Source: RCC1774 sp050330855
GTDB lineage: Bacteria; Cyanobacteriota; Cyanobacteriia; Thermosynechococcales; Thermosynechococcaceae
Assembly: GCA_050330855.1 (NCBI GenBank)
Contig: JBHJNL010000027.1
Location: 7,022-71,021, forward strand
Reading direction: 5' to 3'
Length of the DNA: 64,000 nt
Position numbers and translations under genes: made by a program. Below are positions 17,211-24,633 of the stretch, one piece after another; position 1 is the first letter of the stretch, and each line of letters begins with the position of its first letter. The notes under the pieces are model-generated. The model saw only the letters and a list, made by a program, of their open reading frames with translations. It was not told the origin of the DNA and did no database searches.

Positions 17211-18227
17211 TCAAATACCGGCGTGGCCGAGCGCTAAGCCCGTGACCAGCATTCCTAAGACAAGGAAGGGCTGAGCGCTGGCTTGGTATTTCACGTCATT
17301 TTTGAGTGGGTCGCGTAGGAAGTACATATCTTGAAAGGTGATCTGAGGAATCACGAGCAAGATGAGAATCACGGCGTAGATGTTCTCGTGGATGCCGATT
17401 AGGTATGCAGCCATGCTGAGCTGAAATACGTCGATCATGGTGACGCAAATCCAGGCGGCTGTGGTGATCCCGAACATAACGGGGAGCGATTTGAGACCGA
17501 GCTGGGAATCGCCCTCAACGCTTTTGAAGTCGTTGACGATCGCAATGCCTAGACCGGCCAAGCTATAAATGAGGGTCAAGATAATGACTCTAAGACTCAG
17601 GTCACCAAAGAGCGCCTGTCCAGCCCACCACGGTAAGGCTATATAGCTAGCACCGAGGGCATAGTTGCCGAGCCAACCGTTTTGCTTCAGCTTTAGGGGC
17701 GGGGCGGAATAAATATAGGACACAAAGGAGCCAACAATGGCGAGGACGGTGATGGTGGGGAAGGTGTGACCAGCCCATTGGTCTAAGGTATATGCAATCG
17801 CAACCCCGGCAATCAGCAACACCCAAATCTGAACAATCACGCGCGGCAGCGGAATAGCACCGGACGGGATCGGTCGATAGGGTTCGTTAATGGCATCAAT
17901 TTCGCGATCGTAATAGTCATTGATGGTTTGGGTATAGCCGGTTAAGCAAGGGCCAGACATGACCATACACAGCAGCGAGATCGCTACATATTCAGGTTTC
18001 CAGACAAAATGGCCCGATGAAGCTGCGCCACAGACTACGCCCCAGATCAAGGGCACCCAGGTAATCGGCTTCATCAACTGCAGATGAATCTTCCAAATAT
18101 TGGTGTCGCCTGTGTCTGCCCCTTTCATGCCGAGCAGTTGGCGAGCGGCGCTGCCCCGTTCGTTAGGTGCGGGTGCAGTCTCTGGTATCAGCTCTGATGC
18201 TGGAGTGGAAGAATCAGAATCGGCCAT
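17211..18227 (-). CDS. chlG: Chlorophyll synthase ChlG
   Basis: Integral membrane prenyltransferase (UbiA superfamily) that esterifies chlorophyllide with phytyl or geranylgeranyl diphosphate, the last step of chlorophyll synthesis. The 338-residue product shows the two Asp-rich prenyl-diphosphate motifs NDYYDREIDAINEPYRPIPSG and VNDFKSVEGDSQLGLKSLP and about eight hydrophobic helices. The ATG at 18227 is used; the longer frame would need a TTG at 18266. The family is usually 320-380 residues. Its presence with the antenna genes fits an oxygenic phototroph. It is monocistronic here. Confidence 0.97.
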   Translation of the reverse strand: MADSDSSTPASELIPETAPAPNERGSAARQLLGMKGADTGDTNIWKIHLQLMKPITWVPLIWGVVCGAASSGHFVWKPEYVAISLLCMVMSGPCLTGYTQTINDYYDREIDAINEPYRPIPSGAIPLPRVIVQIWVLLIAGVAIAYTLDQWAGHTFPTITVLAIVGSFVSYIYSAPPLKLKQNGWLGNYALGASYIALPWWAGQALFGDLSLRVIILTLIYSLAGLGIAIVNDFKSVEGDSQLGLKSLPVMFGITTAAWICVTMIDVFQLSMAAYLIGIHENIYAVILILLVIPQITFQDMYFLRDPLKNDVKYQASAQPFLVLGMLVTGLALGHAGI

Positions 18228-18365
18228 AGTCGTTTGGGTTTCGATAGGGTGGATATTAGGTCTCAAACAGTTTTTGACGTCTTGTGACCTTATTCTGACA
18301 AGTTATTGAAGATATTCCAACTCTTTAGAACGGCAAGGTAATAACGCCACAGGGCCGTAAGGATT

Positions 18366-18601
18366 ATGAGCAAGGAACTGACTGAGACTCAGGCTATTGA
18401 AAAGATTGCTCGCAAAGCTGATGCAGGGGAAGATGTCTCTGAATATTTCACAAAAAGGAAGTTGTTGAATTGATGACTAGAATCCATTCCGAAGCAATAG
18501 CAGTTGTATGGACGGGTGGGAGTAACAGTGCAGAAAACTACGCCCGAACGATTAACGAAGCTGGACTGCGATGTTTTGTGACTGAAATTGATCTGTCTTA
18601 A
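18366..18601 (+). pseudogene. Two overlapping short ORFs, possible frameshifted antitoxin-like gene
   Basis: A 35-codon frame starts at ATG 18366 behind a good TAAGG site and ends at TGA 18471-18473; a 42-codon frame starts at ATG 18473, overlapping that stop by one base (TGATG), and ends at TAA 18599-18601. The first product contains IARKADAGEDVSEYFT, which resembles the N-terminal part of some CopG/BrnA-like antitoxins. The frame of the second ORF is open backward through AAAAAGGAAGTTGTTGAA at 18452-18469, so the pair can be read as one gene broken by a frameshift in the A-run. Alternatively these are two coupled small genes. The 3' end overlaps the convergent leuD end by four bases. Family call is weak. 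Confidence 0.35.
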
Positions 18602-19191
18602 CTCGCCCAGTTGAGATAAGGAAGCTGAGTTGCTGTCTCTTGAATTTTATCCGCATTAGCCACAAGCTGACCGCAGGCATCCCAGGTGCCAGAGCAAAGC
18701 ATTTGTCGGGGGCCATCGCCCATGTTCACGGAAGCTACAAAATCACCACACTTAACCTGCAAGGTCTCAAGATTAACCTCAACAGTGGCCGATGGATCTT
18801 GAGTAATCAGGCTTTGAAGCTGATTGACCGTTGCTGAATCCGCCGTGACGCAGGGAACACCCATCGCTAAGCAGTTACCTAAGAAAATTTCGGCAAAGCT
18901 TTCACCCAAGATCGCATCAATTCCCCACTTTGCGATCGCCTGGGGCGCATGTTCTCGCGAAGAGCCACAGCCGAAGTTACCGTTCACGACTAGAATTTTG
19001 GCTCCTTGGTATTGGGGCTGATCAAAGGGATGCTGTCCCTGAGTTTGCTGACGGTCATCAGCGAAAACCTGTTCGCCTAACCCATCAAAGGTGACACAGC
19101 GCAGAAACCGGGCCGGAATGATCCGATCAGTGTCAATATCATTGCCCTGTAAAGGGATGCCGGGGCCAGAAATAGCTGTGATTTTGTTCAT
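18598..19191 (-). CDS. leuD: 3-isopropylmalate dehydratase small subunit
   Basis: Small (swivel-domain) subunit of isopropylmalate isomerase, which works with LeuC in leucine synthesis. The 197-residue product has the family motifs GNDIDTDRIIPARFL, NFGCGSSREHAP and AILGESFAEIFLGNCL. The ATG at 19191 gives the usual length; the longer frame overlaps pdxJ and lacks family similarity before MNKITAISG. leuC is not adjacent in this window. It follows pdxJ by 37 bases on the same strand, so the two may be cotranscribed. Confidence 0.96.
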   Translation of the reverse strand: MNKITAISGPGIPLQGNDIDTDRIIPARFLRCVTFDGLGEQVFADDRQQTQGQHPFDQPQYQGAKILVVNGNFGCGSSREHAPQAIAKWGIDAILGESFAEIFLGNCLAMGVPCVTADSATVNQLQSLITQDPSATVEVNLETLQVKCGDFVASVNMGDGPRQMLCSGTWDACGQLVANADKIQETATQLPYLNWAS

Positions 19192-19228
19192 GATGGTTGC
19201 GGTTACGTTTCGATAGAGGGGATAGCGG

Positions 19229-19951
19229 CTAAAGTTGACCTGTGATCGCAAGTTTCATTTCACGGACGGCTCGTTCTAGACCAACGAGGACAGAGCGGCT
19301 AATGATGGTGTGGCCGATGTTGAGTTCTTCCATACCCTCTAGGCAGGCGATCGGGTAGGTATTCCAGTAGGTGAGGCCGTGGCCCCCATTCACCCGCAAT
19401 CCTAGCGCAATGGCTTGTTTACAACCCTGAGCTAAAATCTCTAGCTCCTTGGCTTGGGCTGCTTCGCCCTTCGCTTCAGCATAGGAGCCCGTGTGCAGCT
19501 CAATGAACTTGGCCCCCACCGCAGCAGAGGCATCAATTTGGGCGGTATCTGCATCAATAAACAAGCTCACCGGAATGTTTGCGGCCTGCAGTTTACCAAC
19601 GGCTTTGGCGAGGTAGGGCTGTTGACCGACAATATCGAGTCCCCCTTCGGTGGTAACTTCTTCGCGCTTTTCGGGGACGAGGGTGACATAGTCGGGCTGA
19701 ATATCAAGGGCAATACCCACCATCTCTTCGGTGGCAGCCATTTCTAGATTCAGGTGGGTACGAACCGTTTCCCGCAGTAGGCGCACATCTCGATCTTGAA
19801 TGTGACGGCGATCTTCTCTGAGATGCACCGTAATGCCATCTGCTCCAGCTAATTCTGCCAAAACAGCCGCAGAAACGGGGTCCGGTTCTACAGTGCGGCG
19901 GGCTTGGCGAATGGTGGCAACGTGGTCAATATTGACGCCTAAAGTGGGCAA
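19229..19951 (-). CDS. pdxJ: Pyridoxine 5'-phosphate synthase
   Basis: TIM-barrel enzyme that condenses 1-deoxyxylulose 5-phosphate with 3-amino-2-oxopropyl phosphate to give pyridoxine 5'-phosphate, in the DXP-dependent vitamin B6 pathway. The 240-residue product begins LGVNIDHVATIRQARR and has HLREDRRHIQD, NLEMAATEEM, TLVPEKREEVTTEGGLD and a phosphate-site segment GLRVNGGHGLTYWN. Length and start match the family. It is the first gene of a probable pdxJ-leuD unit. Confidence 0.97.
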   Translation of the reverse strand: MPTLGVNIDHVATIRQARRTVEPDPVSAAVLAELAGADGITVHLREDRRHIQDRDVRLLRETVRTHLNLEMAATEEMVGIALDIQPDYVTLVPEKREEVTTEGGLDIVGQQPYLAKAVGKLQAANIPVSLFIDADTAQIDASAAVGAKFIELHTGSYAEAKGEAAQAKELEILAQGCKQAIALGLRVNGGHGLTYWNTYPIACLEGMEELNIGHTIISRSVLVGLERAVREMKLAITGQL

Positions 19952-20104
19952 GGTCTGATCCTCTCTGTTCCTGAGAAATAGTTTAAATCATGACATTTCT
20001 GTGCAGGAAGCCGCAAGCGCGGGGTCATCCTGACTGTACTTTTTCAGCAAGTCCTAGTTAAAGTGTAGGCTATACAACCGCTATCTCCTGGCATCTCCAA
20101 CAGC

Positions 20105-20234
20105 GAGATCGCCCCCCTACAAGCAGATCTGCGATCTCAAATTGCGGTGGAATCGAGATCGCTCTCAAAAACCTCAAGCCAGACTGCGATATGGACATGC
20201 GATCGCAAACCTAATGCTGGAGAGATGCGATCTC
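20105..20234. repeat. Cluster of HIP1-like palindromes
   Basis: Within 130 bp of a gene-free interval (19952-20323) there are GAGATCGC at 20105-20112, GCGATCTC at 20131-20138, GAGATCGC at 20155-20162, the exact HIP1 octamer GCGATCGC at 20199-20206 and GCGATCTC at 20227-20234. The second and third copies can form an 8-bp hairpin. HIP1 is a known over-represented cyanobacterial octamer; the local density of its GAGATCGC variants is the unusual part. Confidence 0.6.
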
Positions 20235-20323
20235 ACCTCATGCAGGGGACGAGTAATCCACGCAGATCTGTTTGAAGGTTGATACACTTGAAGCAGCTTC
20301 AAGTAACGATTTCATCAAGCGCT

Positions 20324-20518
20324 ATGCAAAGTATTCAGGCGGAAGAAGAGCTAGTCGGTTCAATTCGGCGTTTTGGTTCACAGGGCATCACCTATGAAGT
20401 ATTGGGGATTGAAGAACACTCCAATAATGGTTCTGTGGTCAAAATTCATATCTTTGAAACCGGTGAAGAGACAGACTATAGCCTCGAAGATGCCTTGAAT
20501 GATCCCCAAGAAAGTTAA
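20324..20518 (+). CDS. VapX/DUF5397-like antitoxin
   Basis: The 64-residue product (MQSIQAEEELVGSIRRFG onward) has the pattern of small antitoxins found next to VapD: VGSIRRFGSQGITYEVLGI, then VVKIHIFETGEETDYSLEDAL. It is believed to neutralise the Cas2-fold RNase VapD. Its TAA stop overlaps the vapD ATG by one base (TAATG), typical of a toxin-antitoxin operon. The ATG at 20324 is chosen; the frame is open from 20279 but starts there with TTG. The assignment rests on family resemblance and on the neighbour. Confidence 0.7.
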   Translation: MQSIQAEEELVGSIRRFGSQGITYEVLGIEEHSNNGSVVKIHIFETGEETDYSLEDALNDPQES

Positions 20519-20805
20519 TGTTTGCAATTTCATTTGATCTTGTTGTTGCAGACACAAAAGCAGCACACCCTGTTAGTGTGTCACAGGCTTATGCTGACAT
20601 CGGTAATACTCTCTCTGATTATGGCTTCGAGTGAGTTCAAGGTAGCTTGTATATTACTGATGATGAAGACATGGCAAAATTATTTCAGGCGATCATGGCC
20701 CTGAAGAGCCTAAGCTGGTTTCCGAAATCTGTGCGAGATATCCGTGCCTTTCGTGTTGAACAGTGGTCAGACTTCACTCAGACGATTAAGCAGTCCTCTG
20801 GATGA
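20518..20805 (+). pseudogene. vapD: VapD-family endoribonuclease toxin, interrupted by an in-frame TGA
   Basis: Reading frame from ATG 20518 gives a near-complete VapD protein of 95 codons (MFAISFDLVVADTK, then QGSLYITDDEDMAKLFQAI, then FPKSVRDIRAFRVEQWSDFT), matching the Haemophilus-type VapD, a Cas2-like ribonuclease. Codon 39 is TGA at 20632-20634, between GFE and VQGSLY; a single base change (TGG or CGA-type sense codon) would restore the frame. Everything downstream is intact up to the TGA at 20803-20805, with no other lesion, which points to a recent nonsense mutation. Alternatives are stop-codon read-through or a sequencing error. The coupled antitoxin upstream is intact. Confidence 0.82.
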
Positions 20806-20874
20806 CAAAATATATCTAAGGTGACTCAATTAAGTCGCACATCGCCTTACCTTTCTGTTCGGGAGGCCGCAAGC

Positions 20875-21201
20875 TCAGTGCCATCCCTGTTCGGCTTGGT
20901 CCAGAACGTAGGTAGAGACCGCCTGTATCTCTGGGGCGCTGAGGGTATCGGCGTAGGCCGACATATTGTTTCTGCCGTTGGTGACCAGGGTTGCGATCGC
21001 ATCCACTGTATCCACCTCATTTTTCTGCAGTGCCTTTAATTTCAGAGTCTTGCCCCGCCGTAGAATATTTTTGCCCTGGGGATGACAGCTTGCACAATGG
21101 GTTGCGAATAGTGCTGATCCGTCTGCTTGGGCTGCTGATGCAGGTGAAGCCATCCCTATCGTGATAGTCAACAACAAGATTGCAGCTAAGAATAGGCGCA
21201 T
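20875..21201 (-). CDS. petJ: Cytochrome c6
   Basis: Soluble thylakoid-lumen electron carrier between cytochrome b6f and photosystem I (and oxidase). The 108-residue product from ATG 21201 has a Sec signal peptide (LFLAAILLLTITIGMASPASA), the heme-binding CASCH near residue 37 and an axial Met in NNMSAYADTLS, then the characteristic end AVSTYVLDQAEQGW. It lacks the longer loop of cytochrome c550 types. The frame is open further upstream, but that part overlaps the CPBP gene and carries no similarity. It is the last gene of clpS-CPBP-petJ; low-potential variants c6B/c6C cannot be excluded. Confidence 0.88.
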   Translation of the reverse strand: MRLFLAAILLLTITIGMASPASAAQADGSALFATHCASCHPQGKNILRRGKTLKLKALQKNEVDTVDAIATLVTNGRNNMSAYADTLSAPEIQAVSTYVLDQAEQGWH

Positions 21202-21223
21202 TTTGGTTTTGCTTTGATAGGAC

Positions 21224-22048
21224 TCAAGAATTACTGTAGCAATTTGGGTGTTTTCTACATCGAATCCCCACCGCAATTCCCCCCAAACACAGCAGCCCCA
21301 TCACACCCGCCAACGGGTTTTCATTAATCCCTGTCACCCATGGGGACACGGCCCCCGTATAGGAGACCCAATCGCCTACATCAACGCAGTAATAGGCCCA
21401 CACCAACCCGGCATGGAGTCCCATCGCTAGCCCCAATCGTCCGTTCAGCGATCGCTTACACCACACCAGCGTTGCGCCCAGAAGAAACAGACCAAAAATC
21501 TGGGGCAAGCCCTTCACAATCTCTGACCAAGGTTTGATGTAGTGTAGGGCTGCAAAAATAGCGCTGCTGGTGATCAAAGCCGTCCCCAAAGAATAATCTT
21601 TTTCTAGTTCATGCAACAGCCAACCCCGAAAGAACAGCTCTTCAGCAAAGCCTACCGCTAAGGCCACGGCTAACCCCGCAAAAATGAGAGCGATTCCAGG
21701 TACCTGATGCCAGACGAGCCATCCCAGCATCGATTCCAGCGTCAGCAGAAGCCCCAGCGAGAGGCCACCGATGACAACGCCGAGCAAAAGCCCCTTAAAA
21801 TTGTGTCCACTGAGATCGAGGCCATAGTGTTGCAGCGGTGACCTATAGCCGTAAAACCGCTTAGACCATTGATATAGCCCCGCGATAAACAGCAGATAGA
21901 GCAAAATTAGCGCCCCGTTACCGGCACTGGCGATTCCCCAGAGTTGAATCAAAATCAGGGCCGGAAAGCACCAGACCAGCAGCAATAAACCAAAAAAGAC
22001 CCCCATTCTGACGGGAGCCGAACGGTGCGCCCATTGACGCAGACTCAT
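21224..22048 (-). CDS. CPBP family intramembrane metalloprotease
   Basis: Polytopic membrane protease of the CPBP (CAAX protease and bacteriocin-processing, Abi) family, 274 residues with about seven hydrophobic helices. The conserved Glu-Glu and Arg motif is visible as EELFFRGWL, followed by the second and third His motifs AALHYIKP and MGLHAGLVWAY. Family members process prenylated or peptide substrates in plants and bacteria; the substrate here is unknown. It begins six bases after the clpS stop and ends 22 bases before petJ, so the three genes are probably one transcript. Confidence 0.88.
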   Translation of the reverse strand: MSLRQWAHRSAPVRMGVFFGLLLLVWCFPALILIQLWGIASAGNGALILLYLLFIAGLYQWSKRFYGYRSPLQHYGLDLSGHNFKGLLLGVVIGGLSLGLLLTLESMLGWLVWHQVPGIALIFAGLAVALAVGFAEELFFRGWLLHELEKDYSLGTALITSSAIFAALHYIKPWSEIVKGLPQIFGLFLLGATLVWCKRSLNGRLGLAMGLHAGLVWAYYCVDVGDWVSYTGAVSPWVTGINENPLAGVMGLLCLGGIAVGIRCRKHPNCYSNS

Positions 22049-22054
22049 GTCGCA

Positions 22055-22336
22055 CTACTCATCAGGTTCTATTGTGCTCGTCAAACCATGCATTTTCATC
22101 GTTTCACAATAGAACTCTGCAGGTTCTAGGGCGCAGGTTGTGACGAGGGCAATTCCGTTGGCGTGGGCCTCCATCATGATGCTGACGGCCTGGGGCTGGG
22201 TAAGGCTATTGACCGTTTTCAGAAGAACCTCAACCACATGCTCCATGGAATTGAGGTCGTCATTGTGCAGTAAGACCCGGTATCGAGGCGCAAGTTTACG
22301 AACCGTTGATTGTTTGTCGATAGTTTCAACAGACAT
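22055..22336 (-). CDS. clpS: ATP-dependent Clp protease adaptor ClpS
   Basis: Adaptor that delivers N-degron substrates to the Clp protease. The 93-residue product from ATG 22336 contains YRVLLHNDDLNSMEHVVEVLL and MMEAHANGIALVTTCALEPAEFYCE, the N-degron pocket and Clp-binding surfaces of the family. The ATG at 22336 is used because the longer frame adds 16 residues with no family similarity. It heads a probable operon with the CPBP protease and petJ. It could be ClpS1 or ClpS2; which one cannot be told from the sequence alone. Confidence 0.92.
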   Translation of the reverse strand: MSVETIDKQSTVRKLAPRYRVLLHNDDLNSMEHVVEVLLKTVNSLTQPQAVSIMMEAHANGIALVTTCALEPAEFYCETMKMHGLTSTIEPDE

Positions 22337-22501
22337 GATCTTAACTCTTTGCAAATTAGGGGTGAATAAAAGAGGCTGGCTCACCGTGCACTTACTCTAC
22401 AGCTTCAGGGGTCTAATGCCCCTCAAAGATGTAATGGTCAACGGTTGCCTACAGCTTTGTATTGTAGCGCTGCCGCCTAGTTGCTAACAAGTTGAGGCCG
22501 G

Positions 22502-24568
22502 TCAACCGTGAACGGCCTTGCCCACCGCAGCGGTTTTGCCTGCCGCTGTTTGGAGGACTTCGACCAATACAGCGAGATCAGCTTCTGACAACGAGAGGCC
22601 CGATGGCAATAGCTCAGCACACTCATAGACGGTCACGTGTTCAAGTTGATGGGCTTGAGTCGCCACTGTAGCATCAACGATTACAAAGGGCAGTTTAAAC
22701 AGCGGGGAGGCTTGATCAAGGTGTCGGAGTGGAGCAGGATCAGGACTGGTGTAGAGCATCACTCTGGGTTTCCAGATCGGGAGCAGCAGTTCAGCCTCTT
22801 CAAGAGTTTCGATGGCAACCACCTGGCAGCCTTGCAGGTTAAGGCGTTGGCTCAGAGTTGTGACTCTAGTGGGATGCGCGCCCTGAGCAGTGGTCTCTAG
22901 GTGTAGAATCGTCAGTCTGCTGGATGCTAGCAGAGTAGGGGGAACGTGATTGGAAGTCCCATTGCTGGTTTTGAGTTGCCCATTTTTGGGGACGGCTTTT
23001 GAAGATCTCAAACACTGATCTAGGCATTGCGAGACCGCCTCATTGGTAATGGGCAGCGTGAGAACGTGCTGCACTCCGGTCTGCTCTACTTGTGGTTGAG
23101 CGGCGTCACCCACGACCACAATCGGCGTTTTGTTAGAACGATGCTGAAGCAGCGTTAACAGTTGCTGCAACAAAGGCTGGAGGCTCGCTTGAGTCAAAAA
23201 GACAACGGCAGGTTGAAGCTGATTGATCGCGGCAATGGCCTCCAGGCCAGCTTGGGTCACCACAACCTGATAGCCCAGAGCGTTTAAGCCCTTGGTTAAG
23301 GCGGTCATGATCTGAGCCAGAGCGGATCGGTCTGTTGCACTCTGATCGGCCGTGACGATGACCACTAGACGCTCACTCAATTGTTTGATCAACTGAGGGT
23401 CTGTGGGAATGGCCGCTAGATTGGGCGGAATGATTAAGCTCGTTTCAGTGGAGCGAGAGGCTGTCAGGGTGCCGTGATGGAGGTGAGCGAGGTGATGGGC
23501 AACAGATTGGTGCAGGGACTGAACAGATGGGCTATACCCTCGTTCAAGCTCTAGCTGGATAGATCCTTGGGCTGAAGTTAGTGCCTCAGTGACAGAGACG
23601 GTAAAGCGAATCCAGCCTCCCAGTGGCTTCACTACCAGTCTGATCGGGCGGTGCATCGACCCATGATGGCGGAGCAAGGCAACCAAAATATGTTGTAGAT
23701 GATTTCGATCTGCAATCAGAGCTGGAATCTGTTCATCAATGTCTAGCTGGATGGCCGGATAGGTTTCTAAATCGGGTGCCTTTGTCGGTGGGGTGGCGAT
23801 CGCAACAGCCTTCTCGCAGATCTCTCGCACCTCGACCACGTCGGGCTGTAGGGTGAGACGTTGATCTTGAGCCTCTGATAGGAGCAGTACCTCTTTAACA
23901 ATGGCCGTGAGCTGATCGCTTTTCTGGTGAATCATCTCTAGGTAATGGCGCTGACGGCCTGTGAGCGCCCCTAAATGACTATGCTGGAACACGTTGAGCA
24001 AGCCCAATAGAGCCGTGAGGGGGTTTTTAAGCTCATGGCTAATCTCTGCTAATAGCTCAGTTTGTCTTTGGCGCTCCAGGGTCAAATGAATGGTTTGAGC
24101 TGGAAGCTCGCCATGGGTTGCAAGATTTCTTTGGGCTAGGGCAGGTAAAAGACGCGGCAGGTCGACAAGACCCAGAAAGTATCCGGTGTCGCGGTCTGTA
24201 ATGCCCCACAGGAGAGGCTGTTCTGGGGAAGGTGCCTGTAAATGGGACCAAAATTGCTGTAGGGAGGTGCTGGCCGGCAAGCACTGGAGGGGAACGAGGA
24301 GAGAGCCAAGTACGACAACAGTAGGTTGATCGCCTGGGTTAATGGTGTACTGCAGGAGGTTGGACAGGGGGATTGCCCCCAGGGGCTGGCGTTGAGCATC
24401 TAGCACCACGACCTGGGTGATATTTTGGCGTGCAGAAGACTCTTCCCGTTGCTCAGCCCATGCTGTGGCCGTTTCATAGAGCGGTGCCCATGCCTGCTCT
24501 AAATCAGCACATTGGCACATTAAGACCGGCTCAATCAATTCCCCTAGCGTATCGAGATGGGTTGGCAC
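22502..24568 (-). CDS. CBS-domain histidine-kinase-like protein with degenerate ATPase and receiver domains
   Basis: The 688-residue protein begins with two CBS-like repeats (residues 10-75 and 85-145), then a dimerisation domain with a phospho-acceptor-type His178 in EISHELKNPLTALLG, then a poorly conserved HATPase region (about 260-380) and two C-terminal receiver-like folds (about 400-510 and 550-675). Visible defects: the N-box position reads VALLRHHGSMHRP without the usual Asn, no DxGxG motif is present, and neither receiver-like domain shows an Asp in the expected LLDxxLP context (VVFLTQASLQP and RVMLYTSPDPAP). It therefore may not autophosphorylate. It lies 65 bases downstream of mgtE on the same strand. 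Confidence 0.8.
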   Translation of the reverse strand: MPTHLDTLGELIEPVLMCQCADLEQAWAPLYETATAWAEQREESSARQNITQVVVLDAQRQPLGAIPLSNLLQYTINPGDQPTVVVLGSLLVPLQCLPASTSLQQFWSHLQAPSPEQPLLWGITDRDTGYFLGLVDLPRLLPALAQRNLATHGELPAQTIHLTLERQRQTELLAEISHELKNPLTALLGLLNVFQHSHLGALTGRQRHYLEMIHQKSDQLTAIVKEVLLLSEAQDQRLTLQPDVVEVREICEKAVAIATPPTKAPDLETYPAIQLDIDEQIPALIADRNHLQHILVALLRHHGSMHRPIRLVVKPLGGWIRFTVSVTEALTSAQGSIQLELERGYSPSVQSLHQSVAHHLAHLHHGTLTASRSTETSLIIPPNLAAIPTDPQLIKQLSERLVVIVTADQSATDRSALAQIMTALTKGLNALGYQVVVTQAGLEAIAAINQLQPAVVFLTQASLQPLLQQLLTLLQHRSNKTPIVVVGDAAQPQVEQTGVQHVLTLPITNEAVSQCLDQCLRSSKAVPKNGQLKTSNGTSNHVPPTLLASSRLTILHLETTAQGAHPTRVTTLSQRLNLQGCQVVAIETLEEAELLLPIWKPRVMLYTSPDPAPLRHLDQASPLFKLPFVIVDATVATQAHQLEHVTVYECAELLPSGLSLSEADLAVLVEVLQTAAGKTAAVGKAVHG

Positions 24569-24633
24569 GAATCTATAAGGTGGTAAACAACCATGAAACC
24601 AGCCCGATCAGCCCCCTATGCAGGGAAAATCAT

